A stretch of DNA of 64,000 nt from Candidatus Hydrogenedentota bacterium (GCA_029556545.1 JAKQEQ010000159.1:29814-93813), one strand, 5' to 3'; counted from the first letter of the stretch, positions 28,756 to 42,896 are shown. Made by a program: numbers and translations. Notes: generated from the letters alone by a model not told the origin.

Positions 28756-29802
28756 TCACGCCGGCGTCGGCGCCGACGCCAGGCGATCGAGGAGGGCCTT
28801 CACGTCGTCGCGATTGGACAACGGCAGTTCCGCGTATATGCGTTCGAGATAGGCGCGCGCGGTCTCGCGCAACTCGGGCGCGCGTCCGCTGTTGGCGTCG
28901 GCGTATCCGGCAAGCGTCCGGGCAAAGCCCAGCCATTGGGCGTCGTGGTCCCGAAGGAGTCTGCCCACGTCGCCTTTCGGTTGCGGCGCACCCTCCGCAA
29001 ACAGGACCTCCGGACGCAAGACTTCACCCCGCGCTTCAGCGAAGGCTGCCACCGCCGAGTCCTTCTTCAGCACGTGGGCGTAGGCCCTGGTGAGGAAGTG
29101 AAAATACGCCTCGATGGCTGCGCACTGGACCCGCGGCTTCTCGGCCGCGTGTTCAACAATGCCCCCCAAGTATTTGCGCAGTTCTTCCGAGTTGTGCGCC
29201 AAGGCGTCCTGAAAATACAGTGCAAAGAGCGACGGACGCATCGTCCCCGGCACGCTGCAACGCAACAGATACAGCCGCAGTTCGTCCTCCTCGTTCGGTT
29301 CCGCCAGCGCGTACAACAACGGTTTCAGGTCCCGGTCGTCCACCGCTATTAGCGGATAATATTCGAGAGCTGTCACGATGTTCCGCCGAATCTGCAAAGT
29401 CACCTCCTCCGGCGACTTGCCCCACGTCGCCGCGCGCGCCTCGGCGATGCCCTCGCGCACCGCTCGCAGCAGGTCGCGGCCGCGCAGGTGTTGAATGTTC
29501 TCAAACGGGTACATCTTACGCGGTACATAGCGCCCGCCCGGGCGCGCGGTCAGGACAGACCGACGCAGCGACTCGTTCTGGAGGATTTCATTGAGGTGCG
29601 TCCAGTAATTGAGAATGATGCGCTCCTCCGACGACGTCGCGGGCGGCGGCGCCACCGGCGGCGCTTGCCGCGCGGGACCCGCGAACGGACTGGACGGCGG
29701 CGGCGCGAAGGCGCTCGGCGGCGGCTTGGCCGGATCCGGGACCTCCGCCGCGACGGACAACGCCAGTGCGCACAAGACGACAGCAATTCGCGCAATATGC
29801 AT
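28756..29802 (-). CDS. Secreted hypothetical protein
   Basis: Start MHIARIAVVLCALALSVAAEV signal peptide; no family recognised. Confidence 0.6.
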   Translation of the reverse strand: MHIARIAVVLCALALSVAAEVPDPAKPPPSAFAPPPSSPFAGPARQAPPVAPPPATSSEERIILNYWTHLNEILQNESLRRSVLTARPGGRYVPRKMYPFENIQHLRGRDLLRAVREGIAEARAATWGKSPEEVTLQIRRNIVTALEYYPLIAVDDRDLKPLLYALAEPNEEDELRLYLLRCSVPGTMRPSLFALYFQDALAHNSEELRKYLGGIVEHAAEKPRVQCAAIEAYFHFLTRAYAHVLKKDSAVAAFAEARGEVLRPEVLFAEGAPQPKGDVGRLLRDHDAQWLGFARTLAGYADANSGRAPELRETARAYLERIYAELPLSNRDDVKALLDRLASAPTPA

Positions 29803-29925
29803 GACTCGAAACCCTTCTTCCTTGTTTCGCTCCCGCGCCGCCGTCAAGGCGCGACCGGACCTTATTCTAACGGATAGGCGGCACGACCGGATAACAGCGG
29901 CGCGAACGCGATCACGGGCGCCGCG

Positions 29926-30618
29926 TCAAATCGGGTCCGCATCCGCGGCCGTATCGCCGTACCGGCGAATCAGCCAGATGTTCCGAAGATACACGAGCAG
30001 CGTCGAGGCAGCCCCCGCCATGAATATCCATTCTCGCCGCTGCAGGTGCGACGCCGCCACGAGCACCGCCGCCGCCACGCTCAAGTACCAGAACGCGAGC
30101 GGCACCACGCTTTTTCGCCGCCGTTCCGTCGCCACCCACTGAACCAGAAACCGGCACGCGAACAATCCCTGGCCCGCCGCGCCCACGCCAATCCAGAACC
30201 AGTTCGCCGCCGCCGTCCCCGTCGCCTTCGTCGCGTGGTACTCCCGCAGCCACGTGTGCGCCGCCAGCACGAGCGCGCCGACGACAATTACCGCGACCGC
30301 GCCGTGCACCACCACGTAGAGCACCCGCGTCAGCGCGCCCCGCTCCCGCCAGATGTGCACCAGGTTCCGCGCGTACACCACAATGTTGAAACAATGACTC
30401 AACGCCCCGATCGGCGATCGAATGTGCGCGGCGTACCCGAGCAACAGGAGCGACCCCACGCTGCTCATGTACCAGAACGCAATCGGCACCACGCTCCGCT
30501 TGCGGATTTCGGAGACGATCCACTGCAGATAGAAGCGACCGTAGAAGATACACGCCGCAACGATGCCAACCAGTTCCCACAACCGCGGCCCGAACGGCCC
30601 TGCAAGCCAGTCACTCAC
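29926..30618 (-). CDS. Membrane protein with two tandem lipid-A-disaccharide-synthase N-terminal-like (LAB_N) units
   Basis: FYGRFYLQWIVSEIRKRSVVPIAFWYMSSVGSLLLL...YARNL and FACRFLVQWVATERRRKSVVPLAFWYLS...YLRNIWLI; probable GTG start at 30618. Confidence 0.8.
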   Translation of the reverse strand: MSDWLAGPFGPRLWELVGIVAACIFYGRFYLQWIVSEIRKRSVVPIAFWYMSSVGSLLLLGYAAHIRSPIGALSHCFNIVVYARNLVHIWRERGALTRVLYVVVHGAVAVIVVGALVLAAHTWLREYHATKATGTAAANWFWIGVGAAGQGLFACRFLVQWVATERRRKSVVPLAFWYLSVAAAVLVAASHLQRREWIFMAGAASTLLVYLRNIWLIRRYGDTAADADPI

Positions 30619-31360
30619 GCGCCGCCTCCTCTTCCACCGCGGGAACAACGAAACGGCGGCGAAGCCACCGCACGCCGACAAGGTCGTATAGGCCGCGCCA
30701 GAGACGATTCCCGATGCCGTACTTTGACACGCCGAACTGCCGCGCGTGATGCGTCACCGGCGTCTCCGCCAGACGCAGCGCCGCCGCGCGGATAAATACC
30801 GCTACAAAACGGTGCAAGCCGTTGAACGGCGGCAGATACGCCACGCACGCGCGCCGGAACCCCTTCGCGCCGCAACCCGAGTCCCGCACCCCGTCCCGCA
30901 GCACCCAATCGCGCACCCTGTTCGCCACCTTGCTTGAAACCTTCCGCACCAGAGAATCATGCCGATCCGCCCGGTAGCCGCAGACGCAGTCGTACTCGCC
31001 AAGCAGCTCCAGGAAGCGGGGAAAGTCCGCAGGGTCATTCTGCAGGTCCCCGTCAATGGTGAGGATGTAATCGCCGCGACTCCGCGTCATCCCCGCGTAC
31101 AACGCCGCCGACTGCCCCTGATTCCGCGCGAGGTGCACCGCCCGTACCGCCGGATGCGCCGACGCGAGCCCGTCAATCGCCGCCCGCGTCCCGTCCGTGC
31201 TGCCGTCGTTCACCAGCAGCACCTCATGGGCGTAGCCCGGTAGACACGCGAAAACCGCGGCTATCTGTTCATACAGCCGCGCAACGTTTTCCTCTTCATT
31301 GAATAGAGGCACTACCACCGACACGAGTGGCGTATGGGTGTCAAGGTTCCCGTCCGACAT
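30611..31360 (-). CDS. Family 2 glycosyltransferase (dolichol-phosphate mannosyltransferase/ArnC-like)
   Basis: [43 protein letters not shown]. Confidence 0.93.
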   Translation of the reverse strand: MSDGNLDTHTPLVSVVVPLFNEEENVARLYEQIAAVFACLPGYAHEVLLVNDGSTDGTRAAIDGLASAHPAVRAVHLARNQGQSAALYAGMTRSRGDYILTIDGDLQNDPADFPRFLELLGEYDCVCGYRADRHDSLVRKVSSKVANRVRDWVLRDGVRDSGCGAKGFRRACVAYLPPFNGLHRFVAVFIRAAALRLAETPVTHHARQFGVSKYGIGNRLWRGLYDLVGVRWLRRRFVVPAVEEEAARE

Positions 31361-31637
31361 GGCGGGCGGGATTATACACCTCGCCCCGGGGCAACTACAG
31401 CGACTTATTCGCGGATGGCAAACTGGAGCGACACATCGATCCTCGCCGAGCCGGGTGCGCGCCGCCGCCATCGGCAGCTATGCGATCCGGCTGTGCCATT
31501 TTGGCAATATTGAGACTGCGACAATGTTTCTTCCAGCCCCCCTTGTTTCGCGAGACATAGAACTTCCTCTCACACATGTATTACGGGCTCGATGCTCGAA
31601 CTTGATAAATATCTTGAAACCAATGATTTATGAGGGC

Positions 31638-31667
31638 TTGACAAGACTTGGGGGGACATGCTATTAT
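31638..31667 (+). promoter_or_regulatory. sigma70-type groESL promoter
   Basis: TTGACA (31638-31643), N18, TATTAT (31662-31667). Confidence 0.8.
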
Positions 31668-31690
31668 CACTCCTGCATGATGAGTGCTAA
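31664..31690 (+). promoter_or_regulatory. CIRCE operator (HrcA-binding inverted repeat)
   Basis: TTATCACTC-N9-GAGTGCTAA; one mismatch to the consensus TTAGCACTC-N9-GAGTGCTAA; overlaps -10 box. Confidence 0.92.
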
Positions 31691-31787
31691 GGCACTCGCT
31701 TGGTCGGCGAGTATTGCCAAAGTGGCAAGAGTGCGCGAAGCCGATCGGCGGGGTTTAACGGAAACAGCAAAACGGAGGAGAAGTCGC

Positions 31788-32078
31788 ATGAAGGTACGTC
31801 CACTGGCCGACCGCATTCTCGTGAAGCGAGAAGAGCCGAAGGAAACGGTGCGCGGCGGGATCATCATCCCCGACAGCGCAAAGGAAAAGCCGCAGGAAGG
31901 CAAAGTTGTCGCCGCCGGCCCGGGAAAGCTGGATGAGAACGGCAAGCGCGTCCCCCTCGAGGTAAAGAAGGGCGACCGCATTCTCATGGGCAAGTACGCG
32001 GGCACGGAAGTGAAGATCGATGGCGAAGAGCACATCATCATGCGTGAGGACGATGTGCTCGCGGTGATTGAAAACTAA
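31788..32078 (+). CDS. groES: Co-chaperonin GroES
   Basis: [46 protein letters not shown]. Confidence 0.98.
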   Translation: MKVRPLADRILVKREEPKETVRGGIIIPDSAKEKPQEGKVVAAGPGKLDENGKRVPLEVKKGDRILMGKYAGTEVKIDGEEHIIMREDDVLAVIEN

Positions 32079-32090
32079 CGAACGGCGTAA

Positions 32091-33752
<1,662 letters not shown>

Positions 33753-33763
33753 CGCTCCCCTCC

Positions 33764-33847
33764 CTCTGGCGGCGCGCAATACGCCGCCAAGGGTTACATA
33801 TCCGGGCCGTCCGGTTCACCCCCGCCGGGCGGCCCCGCCTCGTTTCC
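33764..33847 (+). repeat. Two-hairpin repeat, copy A
   Basis: GGCGGCG-cgcaata-CGCCGCC, then tatCCGGGCCGTCCGG...CCGGGCGGCCCC. Confidence 0.7.
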
Positions 33848-33998
33848 AAAGGATTGGGTACACGCACGTCTCGTCCACCTGCGGCGGGAGTGGCAGTCCG
33901 CCCAGGAGAAGCGGTATAATCTCCTTGGCAAGGGCAGCCGCAAGGCCCCGCTCTCAGCGGATTATCTTGGGAGCGGCGAACACTAAAGCGGCATAGCA

Positions 33999-34092
33999 AG
34001 CCCCCATCCTGTGGCGGCGCTCCCCTCGTCGCCACAGGTTCAGTATCCGGGCCGCCTAGTCTCCCCCGCTGGGCGGCCCCTCGATTTCCGTG
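33999..34092 (+). repeat. Two-hairpin repeat, copy B
   Basis: TGTGGCG-gcgctcccctcgt-CGCCACA, then tatccGGGCCGCCTAG...CTGGGCGGCCC. Confidence 0.7.
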
Positions 34093-34268
34093 CTTGTTCC
34101 CAAGTTCCCCCTGTGCGTCGCATTGTCCGTCGTTCCGGTCCTTGCCGTCGTTTTCGTCCTTGGCTGTGGTCACTGCTTGCGGGCCGGGCCACACGCGGTG
34201 AACCCGGTCGCTCCCGAGCACTTGTTCGATATTCGACCATGCGTATGATTACGATACCGCATCACGCC

Positions 34269-35345
34269 ATGTTCGGCATCTACATTCACATACCGTTTTG
34301 CAGGACCGTCTGCCCCTACTGCGACTTCGTGCGCGAGCGCGTGGACGGCGCCGCGCCCGACGCCTACGTGGACGCGGTGTGCCGCGAAATCGAGCGGTTT
34401 GAGGGCCCGGAGGCGGCGGGCAGCGTCTTTTTCGGCGGCGGCACGCCGTCTCTGCTGCGTCCGGAATCGCTCGAACGCATCCTCGGGACGGTCGCGCACC
34501 GCTTCCGCCTCGACTCGCCCGAAATCACCCTCGAGGCCAACCCGGACGATGTGACGGCGCCGCTGGCGCGCGCGTGGCGCGACCTGGGCGTGAACCGGAT
34601 CAGCCTCGGGGTGCAGAGTTTCGACGACGCGGTCCTGCGCGCGCTGGGCCGCCGCCACAACGCCGACCGCGCTCGGGACGCCTGTGCTCTCGTGGCCGCG
34701 CACTTCGAGAACTGGAGCATGGACCTCATCTTCGGCGCGCGCCCCGTCGAGGCATGGTGGCCAACCCTCGACGAGTGCATGCGCCTGGACCCGCCGCACG
34801 TGTCCGCCTACGGGCTGACTTACGAGGCGGGCACGCCCTTCGAGAAGCGCGCGTCGGAGGCGCTCGATCAGGAGCGCGCACTGCGTCTGTACGAGGAAGC
34901 CGAGGTTGCCCTTGCCGCCTTCGATCACTATGAGATTTCCAACTTCGCCAAGCCGGGCTTCGCGGCGCGCCACAACCTCATTTACTGGCGCAACGAGGCC
35001 TACGCGGGCTTCGGCACGGCCGCGTTCTCGTTCGTGGACGGCGTGCGCGCCCGGAATCTCACGGACACACGGGCCTATATGCAGGAGCCGGGCAAGAAGT
35101 CGGAATCGTTGCGCCTCTCGGACCACGAGATACGTGTCGAAACGCTGATCCAGCATTTCCGTCTTCGCGAGGGGCTTCTGAAGGCGTACTATCGCCGTCG
35201 CTTCGGCGTCGAGGCGCGAGCCGATTTCTGCCCACAACTCGATGCGCTTTGTGCGCGCGGCCTGATCGAGGAAGACAAAGGGGCTTTTCGTCCCACGCGC
35301 GAAGGCTTCTATCTGAACAACGAGATTGGGATCGCGCTGGTGTAG
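34269..35345 (+). CDS. hemW: HemW-like radical SAM protein (oxygen-independent coproporphyrinogen III oxidase-like)
   Basis: MFGIYIHIPFCRTVCPYCDF (CxxxCxxC), FFGGGTPSLL, NPDDV, GVNRISLGVQSF. Confidence 0.88.
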   Translation: MFGIYIHIPFCRTVCPYCDFVRERVDGAAPDAYVDAVCREIERFEGPEAAGSVFFGGGTPSLLRPESLERILGTVAHRFRLDSPEITLEANPDDVTAPLARAWRDLGVNRISLGVQSFDDAVLRALGRRHNADRARDACALVAAHFENWSMDLIFGARPVEAWWPTLDECMRLDPPHVSAYGLTYEAGTPFEKRASEALDQERALRLYEEAEVALAAFDHYEISNFAKPGFAARHNLIYWRNEAYAGFGTAAFSFVDGVRARNLTDTRAYMQEPGKKSESLRLSDHEIRVETLIQHFRLREGLLKAYYRRRFGVEARADFCPQLDALCARGLIEEDKGAFRPTREGFYLNNEIGIALV

Positions 35346-35438
35346 CGCCGCGCGTTCGCCGCCGTCCTTGATTGCGGGTGTACGGACACCGCACAATACG
35401 CCCTCGTTACCTGTTGCTGGGTTCGAGGCGTTGGAAGT

Positions 35439-37505
<2,067 letters not shown>

Positions 37506-37508
37506 CGA

Positions 37509-38411
37509 TCAGGGCATGATCGCGCGCAACGCCTCGAAATTCTCAACGAGGTCCAGAGTGCCCCCCGCGAGGTAGGAGGCCACGCCGAACGCGAGCGCCA
37601 CGCCGTAGAGCGCGAGCCCGGCATGCCCCGCCTTTTTCAGGCTCTGGTCCCAGCCATTCGCCAGCGGCAGGCTCCCCAACACCGCCAGCGGCAAACAGCA
37701 CGCGAGCGCCCAGAACAGCATTCCCCCCGCCTGCTGCTCGATCCAGCCCCAGGAACCGATCATCGGGAAAGGTCGCTTGAGAAACGTCTCGTGGGCATAC
37801 CGCAGGAGATCAAGGAGATAGGCTACGCCCAGATGGAGCGCCACCGCGATGATCAGCGTCACGGCGCTGTTCACGAGGATCGGAAAGATCCGCACCGGCG
37901 GCAGCGCGCGCGGTCCCGACACGATACGCAGGTATGCGAAGAGCAACAGGTACGTCACGAGCGCAAGCGATATGGTAAACAGCCCGATCGTGACGCTGGA
38001 CCAGTCGCGCACGGACGCGATCGTGAGGAGACTCAACACCGGCCCCGCGAGGCACAACACCGCGCCGATAACCCGCAGCACCCATGGCTCGACGCCCAGC
38101 CGCGCCGCGATTCCCGCGCACACGCCGAGCCAGATACGGTCCCCCTCCGGCAGCAGCACGCGCGTGTCGAAGCCCTGCCCCGACAGCGCGAGCGCCTGTT
38201 CCTTCGGCGGGCCGAAACGCCCGAGCGCCGCCTCGACCTCGGCGTCACTGATGCGATCGCGGCCCGTGCCCTCGAGCGCACGGTAGAGGTCCGCGCGCAG
38301 CCGCGCCAGCGCCTCTTCCCGCGCCTCGGACGACAGTTTCTCATCCAGGGCACTTGCGACGTCACGAAGATAATTCGTGACAAGCGCGCCCTGTTGTTGC
38401 GTAAGTTTCAT
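37509..38411 (-). CDS. PspC-domain membrane protein with N-terminal helical domain
   Basis: LRADLYRALEG..DAEVEAALGRFGPP; VLLPEGDRIWLGVCAGIAARLGVEPWVLRVI (PspC-like). Confidence 0.75.
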   Translation of the reverse strand: MKLTQQQGALVTNYLRDVASALDEKLSSEAREEALARLRADLYRALEGTGRDRISDAEVEAALGRFGPPKEQALALSGQGFDTRVLLPEGDRIWLGVCAGIAARLGVEPWVLRVIGAVLCLAGPVLSLLTIASVRDWSSVTIGLFTISLALVTYLLLFAYLRIVSGPRALPPVRIFPILVNSAVTLIIAVALHLGVAYLLDLLRYAHETFLKRPFPMIGSWGWIEQQAGGMLFWALACCLPLAVLGSLPLANGWDQSLKKAGHAGLALYGVALAFGVASYLAGGTLDLVENFEALRAIMP

Positions 38412-38503
38412 ACCGCCCCGCCCGCATCCACGTTTTCACCCATCCGCTCGAAGTCCTGACCTCCATTGGGCGCAGTATACACAATTGCCTACGGCGCCCG
38501 CCG

Positions 38504-38528
38504 GAATTTCAAATCTCAAATCTTCAAT
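38504..38528. repeat. 8-bp-type repeat fragment related to 17899-17932
   Basis: aatttcaaatctcaaatcttcaat. Confidence 0.7.
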
Positions 38529-41176
38529 CACTTCCCGCTTTTCTCATGGCGCGGCGTGCGCAGCATATGCTTCAGGTGATACAAGAATTCGTGGGCCTCT
38601 TTCGGGCTGAGCGCGTCCGGATCCACCAATTCGAGCTCGCGCTCGACGGGGTTCGGCTCGGGCGGCGTCTGCGGGCCAAAAAGATACATTTGCTGGGGCA
38701 GGCCCGCCGCGACCGGGTTGCCCGCCTCGAGCGATTCGAGAATGTCGCGCGCGCGCCGGATCACCGCCGGCGGCAGCCCCGCCAGCTTCGCCACCTGGAT
38801 GCCGTAGCTGTGGTCCGCGCCGCCGTCGACGATGCGGTAGAGGAACACCACCTTGTCGCCCCATTCGCGGACGGCCACGTTCAGGTTCTTCGCCCGTTCG
38901 AGTTTCTCGCCGAGTTCCGTCAATTCGTGGTAGTGCGTCGCGAAGAGCGTTTTCGCGTGGACGTGGTCGTGGATATGCTCGGCCACGGACCACGCAATGC
39001 TGATCCCGTCGAAGGTGCTCGTGCCGCGCCCGATCTCATCGAGCACGATCAGGCTGCGCGCCGTCGCGGCGTTCAGGATGTTCGCCGACTCGATCATTTC
39101 GACCATAAACGTGCTCTCGCCGCGCACGAGGTTGTCGGACGCGCCCACGCGCGTGAAGACGCGGTCCACGACGCCGATCCGCGCCTCTGTCGCGGGCACG
39201 AAGCCGCCTATCTGCGCCATGAGCACAATCAGCGCCACCTGCCGGAGGTAAGTCGATTTGCCCGCCATGTTCGGGCCGGTAACGATCTGCAGGCACGCGC
39301 GCGCGGGTTCGAGCAGCGTGTCGTTCGGCACGAAATCGCCGCGCGCCATCAGGTCCTCGACCACCGGATGCCGCCCGTCGCGGATATGAATCACGTCGCC
39401 GCCGTCCACCGTCGGCTTGCAATACCCCTTGTGCGCGGCGACCTCGGCGAGGCCCGCGACCACGTCCAGCGCCGCGATGGCGTTGGCCGTGCGGCGGATA
39501 CGCCGCGCCTCGGCGGCCACGCGGCCGCGCAGCGCGACGAAGAGGTCGTATTCAAGTTTGCACATGCGCTCCTCGGCGGTGACGATCTCCTCCTCGCGCG
39601 CCTTCAGCGTCGGCGTGACGTAGCGCTCCGCGTTCACGAGCGTCTGCTTGCGTTCGTAGTCCGGCGGCACAAGGTGCGCGTTTGCGCGGCTCACCTCGAT
39701 GTAGTAGCCGAATACCTTGTTGTAACCGACCTTGAGGTTCTGGATGCCCGTGCGCTCCGTCTCCTCCTTCTTGAGCGCGGCGATCCAGTCCTTGCCGCCG
39801 CGGACGAGCCCCCGCAGGTGATCGAGGTCGGCGTTGTAGCCGTCCTGGAACATCTTGCCCTCATTCATCGCGAGGGGCGGCGCATCCACAATCGCGGACT
39901 CGATCCATCCCGACACGTCCGCCAATTCGTCCATGTCGTCGTGGAGTTCCCGGACGAGCGGCGCCTGGGCCGCCGCAATGGCCTGCCGAAGCGCGGGCGC
40001 GCGCGTCAACGAAGCGCCGAGCGCCTTGAGGTCGCGCGCGTTGCCCGACTTCGACGAAATGCGCCCAAGCAGCCGTTCGAGGTCGGCCACGCCCCGCAGC
40101 AGTTCGCGGACGCCCAGCCGCAGTTCCGTGTCCTCGTGCAATGCCTCGACCGCGTCCAGGCGCGCGCGGATCGCCTGCACGTCGACCAGCGGATGCAGAA
40201 TCCACTGGCGCAGCATGCGCCCGCCCATCGGGGTCAGCGTGCGGTCGAGCACGCCGAGCAGCGTGCCGTGCTTTCGCTTGTCCGCAAGCGATTCGATCAA
40301 TTCGAGATTGCGCTGCGTATTGCCGTCAAGAACCACGTATCCGGCGGGACTGTAGCGTCGGGGAAATTGAAGGTGCGGCGCCATGTCGCGCTGCGTCTGC
40401 TTTACATAGGCGACGGCGGCGCCCGCGCCCGCCACGGCCTCCGGCGCATCCGCGATCCCGAACCCCTTGAGCGTGCTCACGCCGAAAAAATCGAGCAAGA
40501 GGTCGCGCGCCGCCTGGGGGTCGAACTCGATTTCCGGTCGCGGCGTGAAGGTCGTCGCCCGAAACCGGTCGCGCAGCCGCTTGAGCGCGGCCTCGTCCGC
40601 ATCGCGCGCGACGAGGACCTCCGCCGGATTCATGCGCGTGAATTCGTCGTGCAGCGCGCGCTGGAGGTCATCCTCGATTTGGGCGACAAGAAACTCGCCG
40701 GTCGAGATGTCCACGAACGCGAGACCCGCCTTATCGCTGTGCAGCGCGAGGGCGCAGAGGTAGTTGTTGGCGGTCTCGTCGAGCAGTTCCGGCGCCATGA
40801 CCGTGCCGGGGGTGATGGTGCGCACGACGGCGCGCTTGACGATGCCCTTCGCCTCCTTCGGGTCCTCGATCTGGTCGCACAGCGTGACCGTGCGGCCCGC
40901 CTTCAGAACCCGCGCCACGTAGCCGTCCACCGCGCGAAACGGCACGCCCGCCATCGGCACGCGCCGGTCCTTGCCGGCGTCGTCGCGCGAGGTGAGCGTC
41001 AGCCCGAGCAATTCCGCCGCCTCGATCGCATCCTCGAAGAAAAGTTCGTAGAAATCGCCCATGCGGAAGAAGAGCAGCGAGTCGCCGCATTCCGCCTTCG
41101 CCTGCAAGTATTGGCGCAGCATGGGCGTGACGCGGTGGGGGGAGACCTCTTCCAGTTTCATCCATTGCTCGGGCAT
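38528..41176 (-). CDS. mutS: DNA mismatch repair protein MutS
   Basis: VTPMLRQYLQAKAECGDSLLFFRMGDFYELFFEDA; TGPNMAGKSTYLRQVALIVLMAQIGGFVPA; DEIGRGTSTFDG; FATHYHELTEL. Confidence 0.98.
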   Translation of the reverse strand: MPEQWMKLEEVSPHRVTPMLRQYLQAKAECGDSLLFFRMGDFYELFFEDAIEAAELLGLTLTSRDDAGKDRRVPMAGVPFRAVDGYVARVLKAGRTVTLCDQIEDPKEAKGIVKRAVVRTITPGTVMAPELLDETANNYLCALALHSDKAGLAFVDISTGEFLVAQIEDDLQRALHDEFTRMNPAEVLVARDADEAALKRLRDRFRATTFTPRPEIEFDPQAARDLLLDFFGVSTLKGFGIADAPEAVAGAGAAVAYVKQTQRDMAPHLQFPRRYSPAGYVVLDGNTQRNLELIESLADKRKHGTLLGVLDRTLTPMGGRMLRQWILHPLVDVQAIRARLDAVEALHEDTELRLGVRELLRGVADLERLLGRISSKSGNARDLKALGASLTRAPALRQAIAAAQAPLVRELHDDMDELADVSGWIESAIVDAPPLAMNEGKMFQDGYNADLDHLRGLVRGGKDWIAALKKEETERTGIQNLKVGYNKVFGYYIEVSRANAHLVPPDYERKQTLVNAERYVTPTLKAREEEIVTAEERMCKLEYDLFVALRGRVAAEARRIRRTANAIAALDVVAGLAEVAAHKGYCKPTVDGGDVIHIRDGRHPVVEDLMARGDFVPNDTLLEPARACLQIVTGPNMAGKSTYLRQVALIVLMAQIGGFVPATEARIGVVDRVFTRVGASDNLVRGESTFMVEMIESANILNAATARSLIVLDEIGRGTSTFDGISIAWSVAEHIHDHVHAKTLFATHYHELTELGEKLERAKNLNVAVREWGDKVVFLYRIVDGGADHSYGIQVAKLAGLPPAVIRRARDILESLEAGNPVAAGLPQQMYLFGPQTPPEPNPVERELELVDPDALSPKEAHEFLYHLKHMLRTPRHEKSGK

Positions 41177-41261
41177 GACCGGGCATTATAGCGACGGCGC
41201 GCGCGGGGTTTCCTCTCAGTCAGACCCGCCCCGAGCGGCGTTCACGCCTGCTCGCAGGCCA

Positions 41262-42203
41262 TCACCCCTTCCGCAGCAGTTCGTCAAAATAGGCGATGGT
41301 CGGCTTCAGCCCGTCCCGAAGCGGCACTGTGGGCTCCCAACCCAGCTTCTCCCGCGCGAGCGAGATATCCGGTTTCCGGCGCACGGGGTCGTTTGGCGGC
41401 AACGGCTTGAACTCGATCCGCGACTTCGACTCCGTCAGTTCGATGACCATCTCGGCCAGTTGCCGGATGGTGAACTCGCCGGGATTGCCCAGATTGACCG
41501 GCCCGGTGAAATCGTCGGTTTCCATCATGCGGACAAGCGCATCGACCAGGTCGCTGACGTAACAGAACGAACGTGTCTGGGCGCCGTCGCCGTAGATGGT
41601 GATCGGTTCGCCGCGCAGGGCCTGCACGATGAAATTGCTGACGACGCGGCCGTCGTTCACGAGCATGCGCGGGCCGTACGTGTTGAAGATGCGGACGATG
41701 CGGATGTCCACCTTGTTCTGCATGTAGTAATCGAAGAACAGCGCCTCGGCGACCCGTTTGCCCTCGTCATAGCACGAGCGCGGCCCGATGGGGTTCACGT
41801 TGCCCCAGTACGACTCGACCTGCGGATGCACCTGCGGGTCGCCGTATACCTCCGAGGTGGACGCCTGGAGTACGCGCGCCTTCACGCGCTTGGCCAGCCC
41901 GAGCATGTTCAGCGCGCCCATGACGTTCGTCTTGATCGTCTTGACCGGGTTGTACTGGTAATGCACGGGCGAGGCCGGGCAGGCCAGATTGTAGATGCGG
42001 TCCACTTCGAGCAGGATCGGATTGATCACGTCATGGCGGACCAACTCGAACTTCGGGTTCTGCAGCATGTGCGCAATGTTGTCCTTGCGCCCGGTGAAGA
42101 AATTGTCCAGGCACAACACTTCCTGCCCCTTGGCGAGCAACGCTTCGCACAGGTGCGACCCGATAAACCCCGCGCCGCCGGTGACCAGATTAACGATTGC
42201 CAC
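41262..42203 (-). CDS. NAD-dependent epimerase/dehydratase, UDP-glucuronate decarboxylase (UXS)-like
   Basis: [77 protein letters not shown]. Confidence 0.93.
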   Translation of the reverse strand: MAIVNLVTGGAGFIGSHLCEALLAKGQEVLCLDNFFTGRKDNIAHMLQNPKFELVRHDVINPILLEVDRIYNLACPASPVHYQYNPVKTIKTNVMGALNMLGLAKRVKARVLQASTSEVYGDPQVHPQVESYWGNVNPIGPRSCYDEGKRVAEALFFDYYMQNKVDIRIVRIFNTYGPRMLVNDGRVVSNFIVQALRGEPITIYGDGAQTRSFCYVSDLVDALVRMMETDDFTGPVNLGNPGEFTIRQLAEMVIELTESKSRIEFKPLPPNDPVRRKPDISLAREKLGWEPTVPLRDGLKPTIAYFDELLRKG

Positions 42204-42230
42204 GTTGGTACCCTTTCCTCCCGGTTGGTT

Positions 42231-42896
42231 CTACAGTTCCGCGCATAGCGGGAGCAGCGCCTCCGCCATGCGCAAGTCTTCTTCCGTCTTGATAATGAGG
42301 CCGCCGAGCCGGTCCACCGGATGAAACCCGATTCTGCCGGAATACGTGGCCGTCTTGCCCGCGTCCGCGGCGGCCAAGTACGTGGCGCGGCGCCAGCCCG
42401 TGATGCTCCACGGGATGCGCTGCACCGGCGTCAGGTCCTGCGAATTCGTTTTCGCGTCGAAGGTGAAATTGACTGGCCGCCCTTCATAGGCGCACTCGAT
42501 CTGCTCGGGCGTATAGCAGAGCATCGTGTCGTAATCGCTCGCGATCATGGCGCGCACGAACGCGCGCACCTCGTCCGCCGTCAGCAGCGGCGCAATCGAG
42601 TGCACCTGAAACACCCGCTCGCAGGGATGCGCCGTCAGAAATTCATACACGAACTGCTCGCTGGTCGCCGCGTGGTTCGCCAGTTGCTCGGGGCGGCGAT
42701 GAAAGGAAACGCCTTCCGCCGCGGCAATGTTCCCGAACTCGGGGTGCTCCGAATTCACCCAGATTTCGTCGAAACACGCGGCGGCCTTGCATTTCCGAAT
42801 CGCGCGCGTGATCAAGGGGACCCCGCCCAATTCGCGCAGATTCTTCCGCGTCAACCGCTGACTGCCCATCCGGGCCGGGACCATCGCAATATTCAT
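42231..42896 (-). CDS. Acylneuraminate/KDO-type cytidylyltransferase family protein
   Basis: MNIAMVPARMGSQRLTRKNLRELGGVPLITRAIRKC; ATSEQFVYEFL; QVHSIAPLL. Confidence 0.88.
   Translation of the reverse strand: MNIAMVPARMGSQRLTRKNLRELGGVPLITRAIRKCKAAACFDEIWVNSEHPEFGNIAAAEGVSFHRRPEQLANHAATSEQFVYEFLTAHPCERVFQVHSIAPLLTADEVRAFVRAMIASDYDTMLCYTPEQIECAYEGRPVNFTFDAKTNSQDLTPVQRIPWSITGWRRATYLAAADAGKTATYSGRIGFHPVDRLGGLIIKTEEDLRMAEALLPLCAEL

Noticed and set aside
35345-35438. Possible tRNA in the hemW-glgX spacer (ggttcgaggc-like)
   Set aside because: No cloverleaf or acceptor pairing could be drawn
38546-41191. 881-aa + strand ORF
   Set aside because: Antisense to mutS, Arg/His/Val-rich mirror of a GC-rich gene
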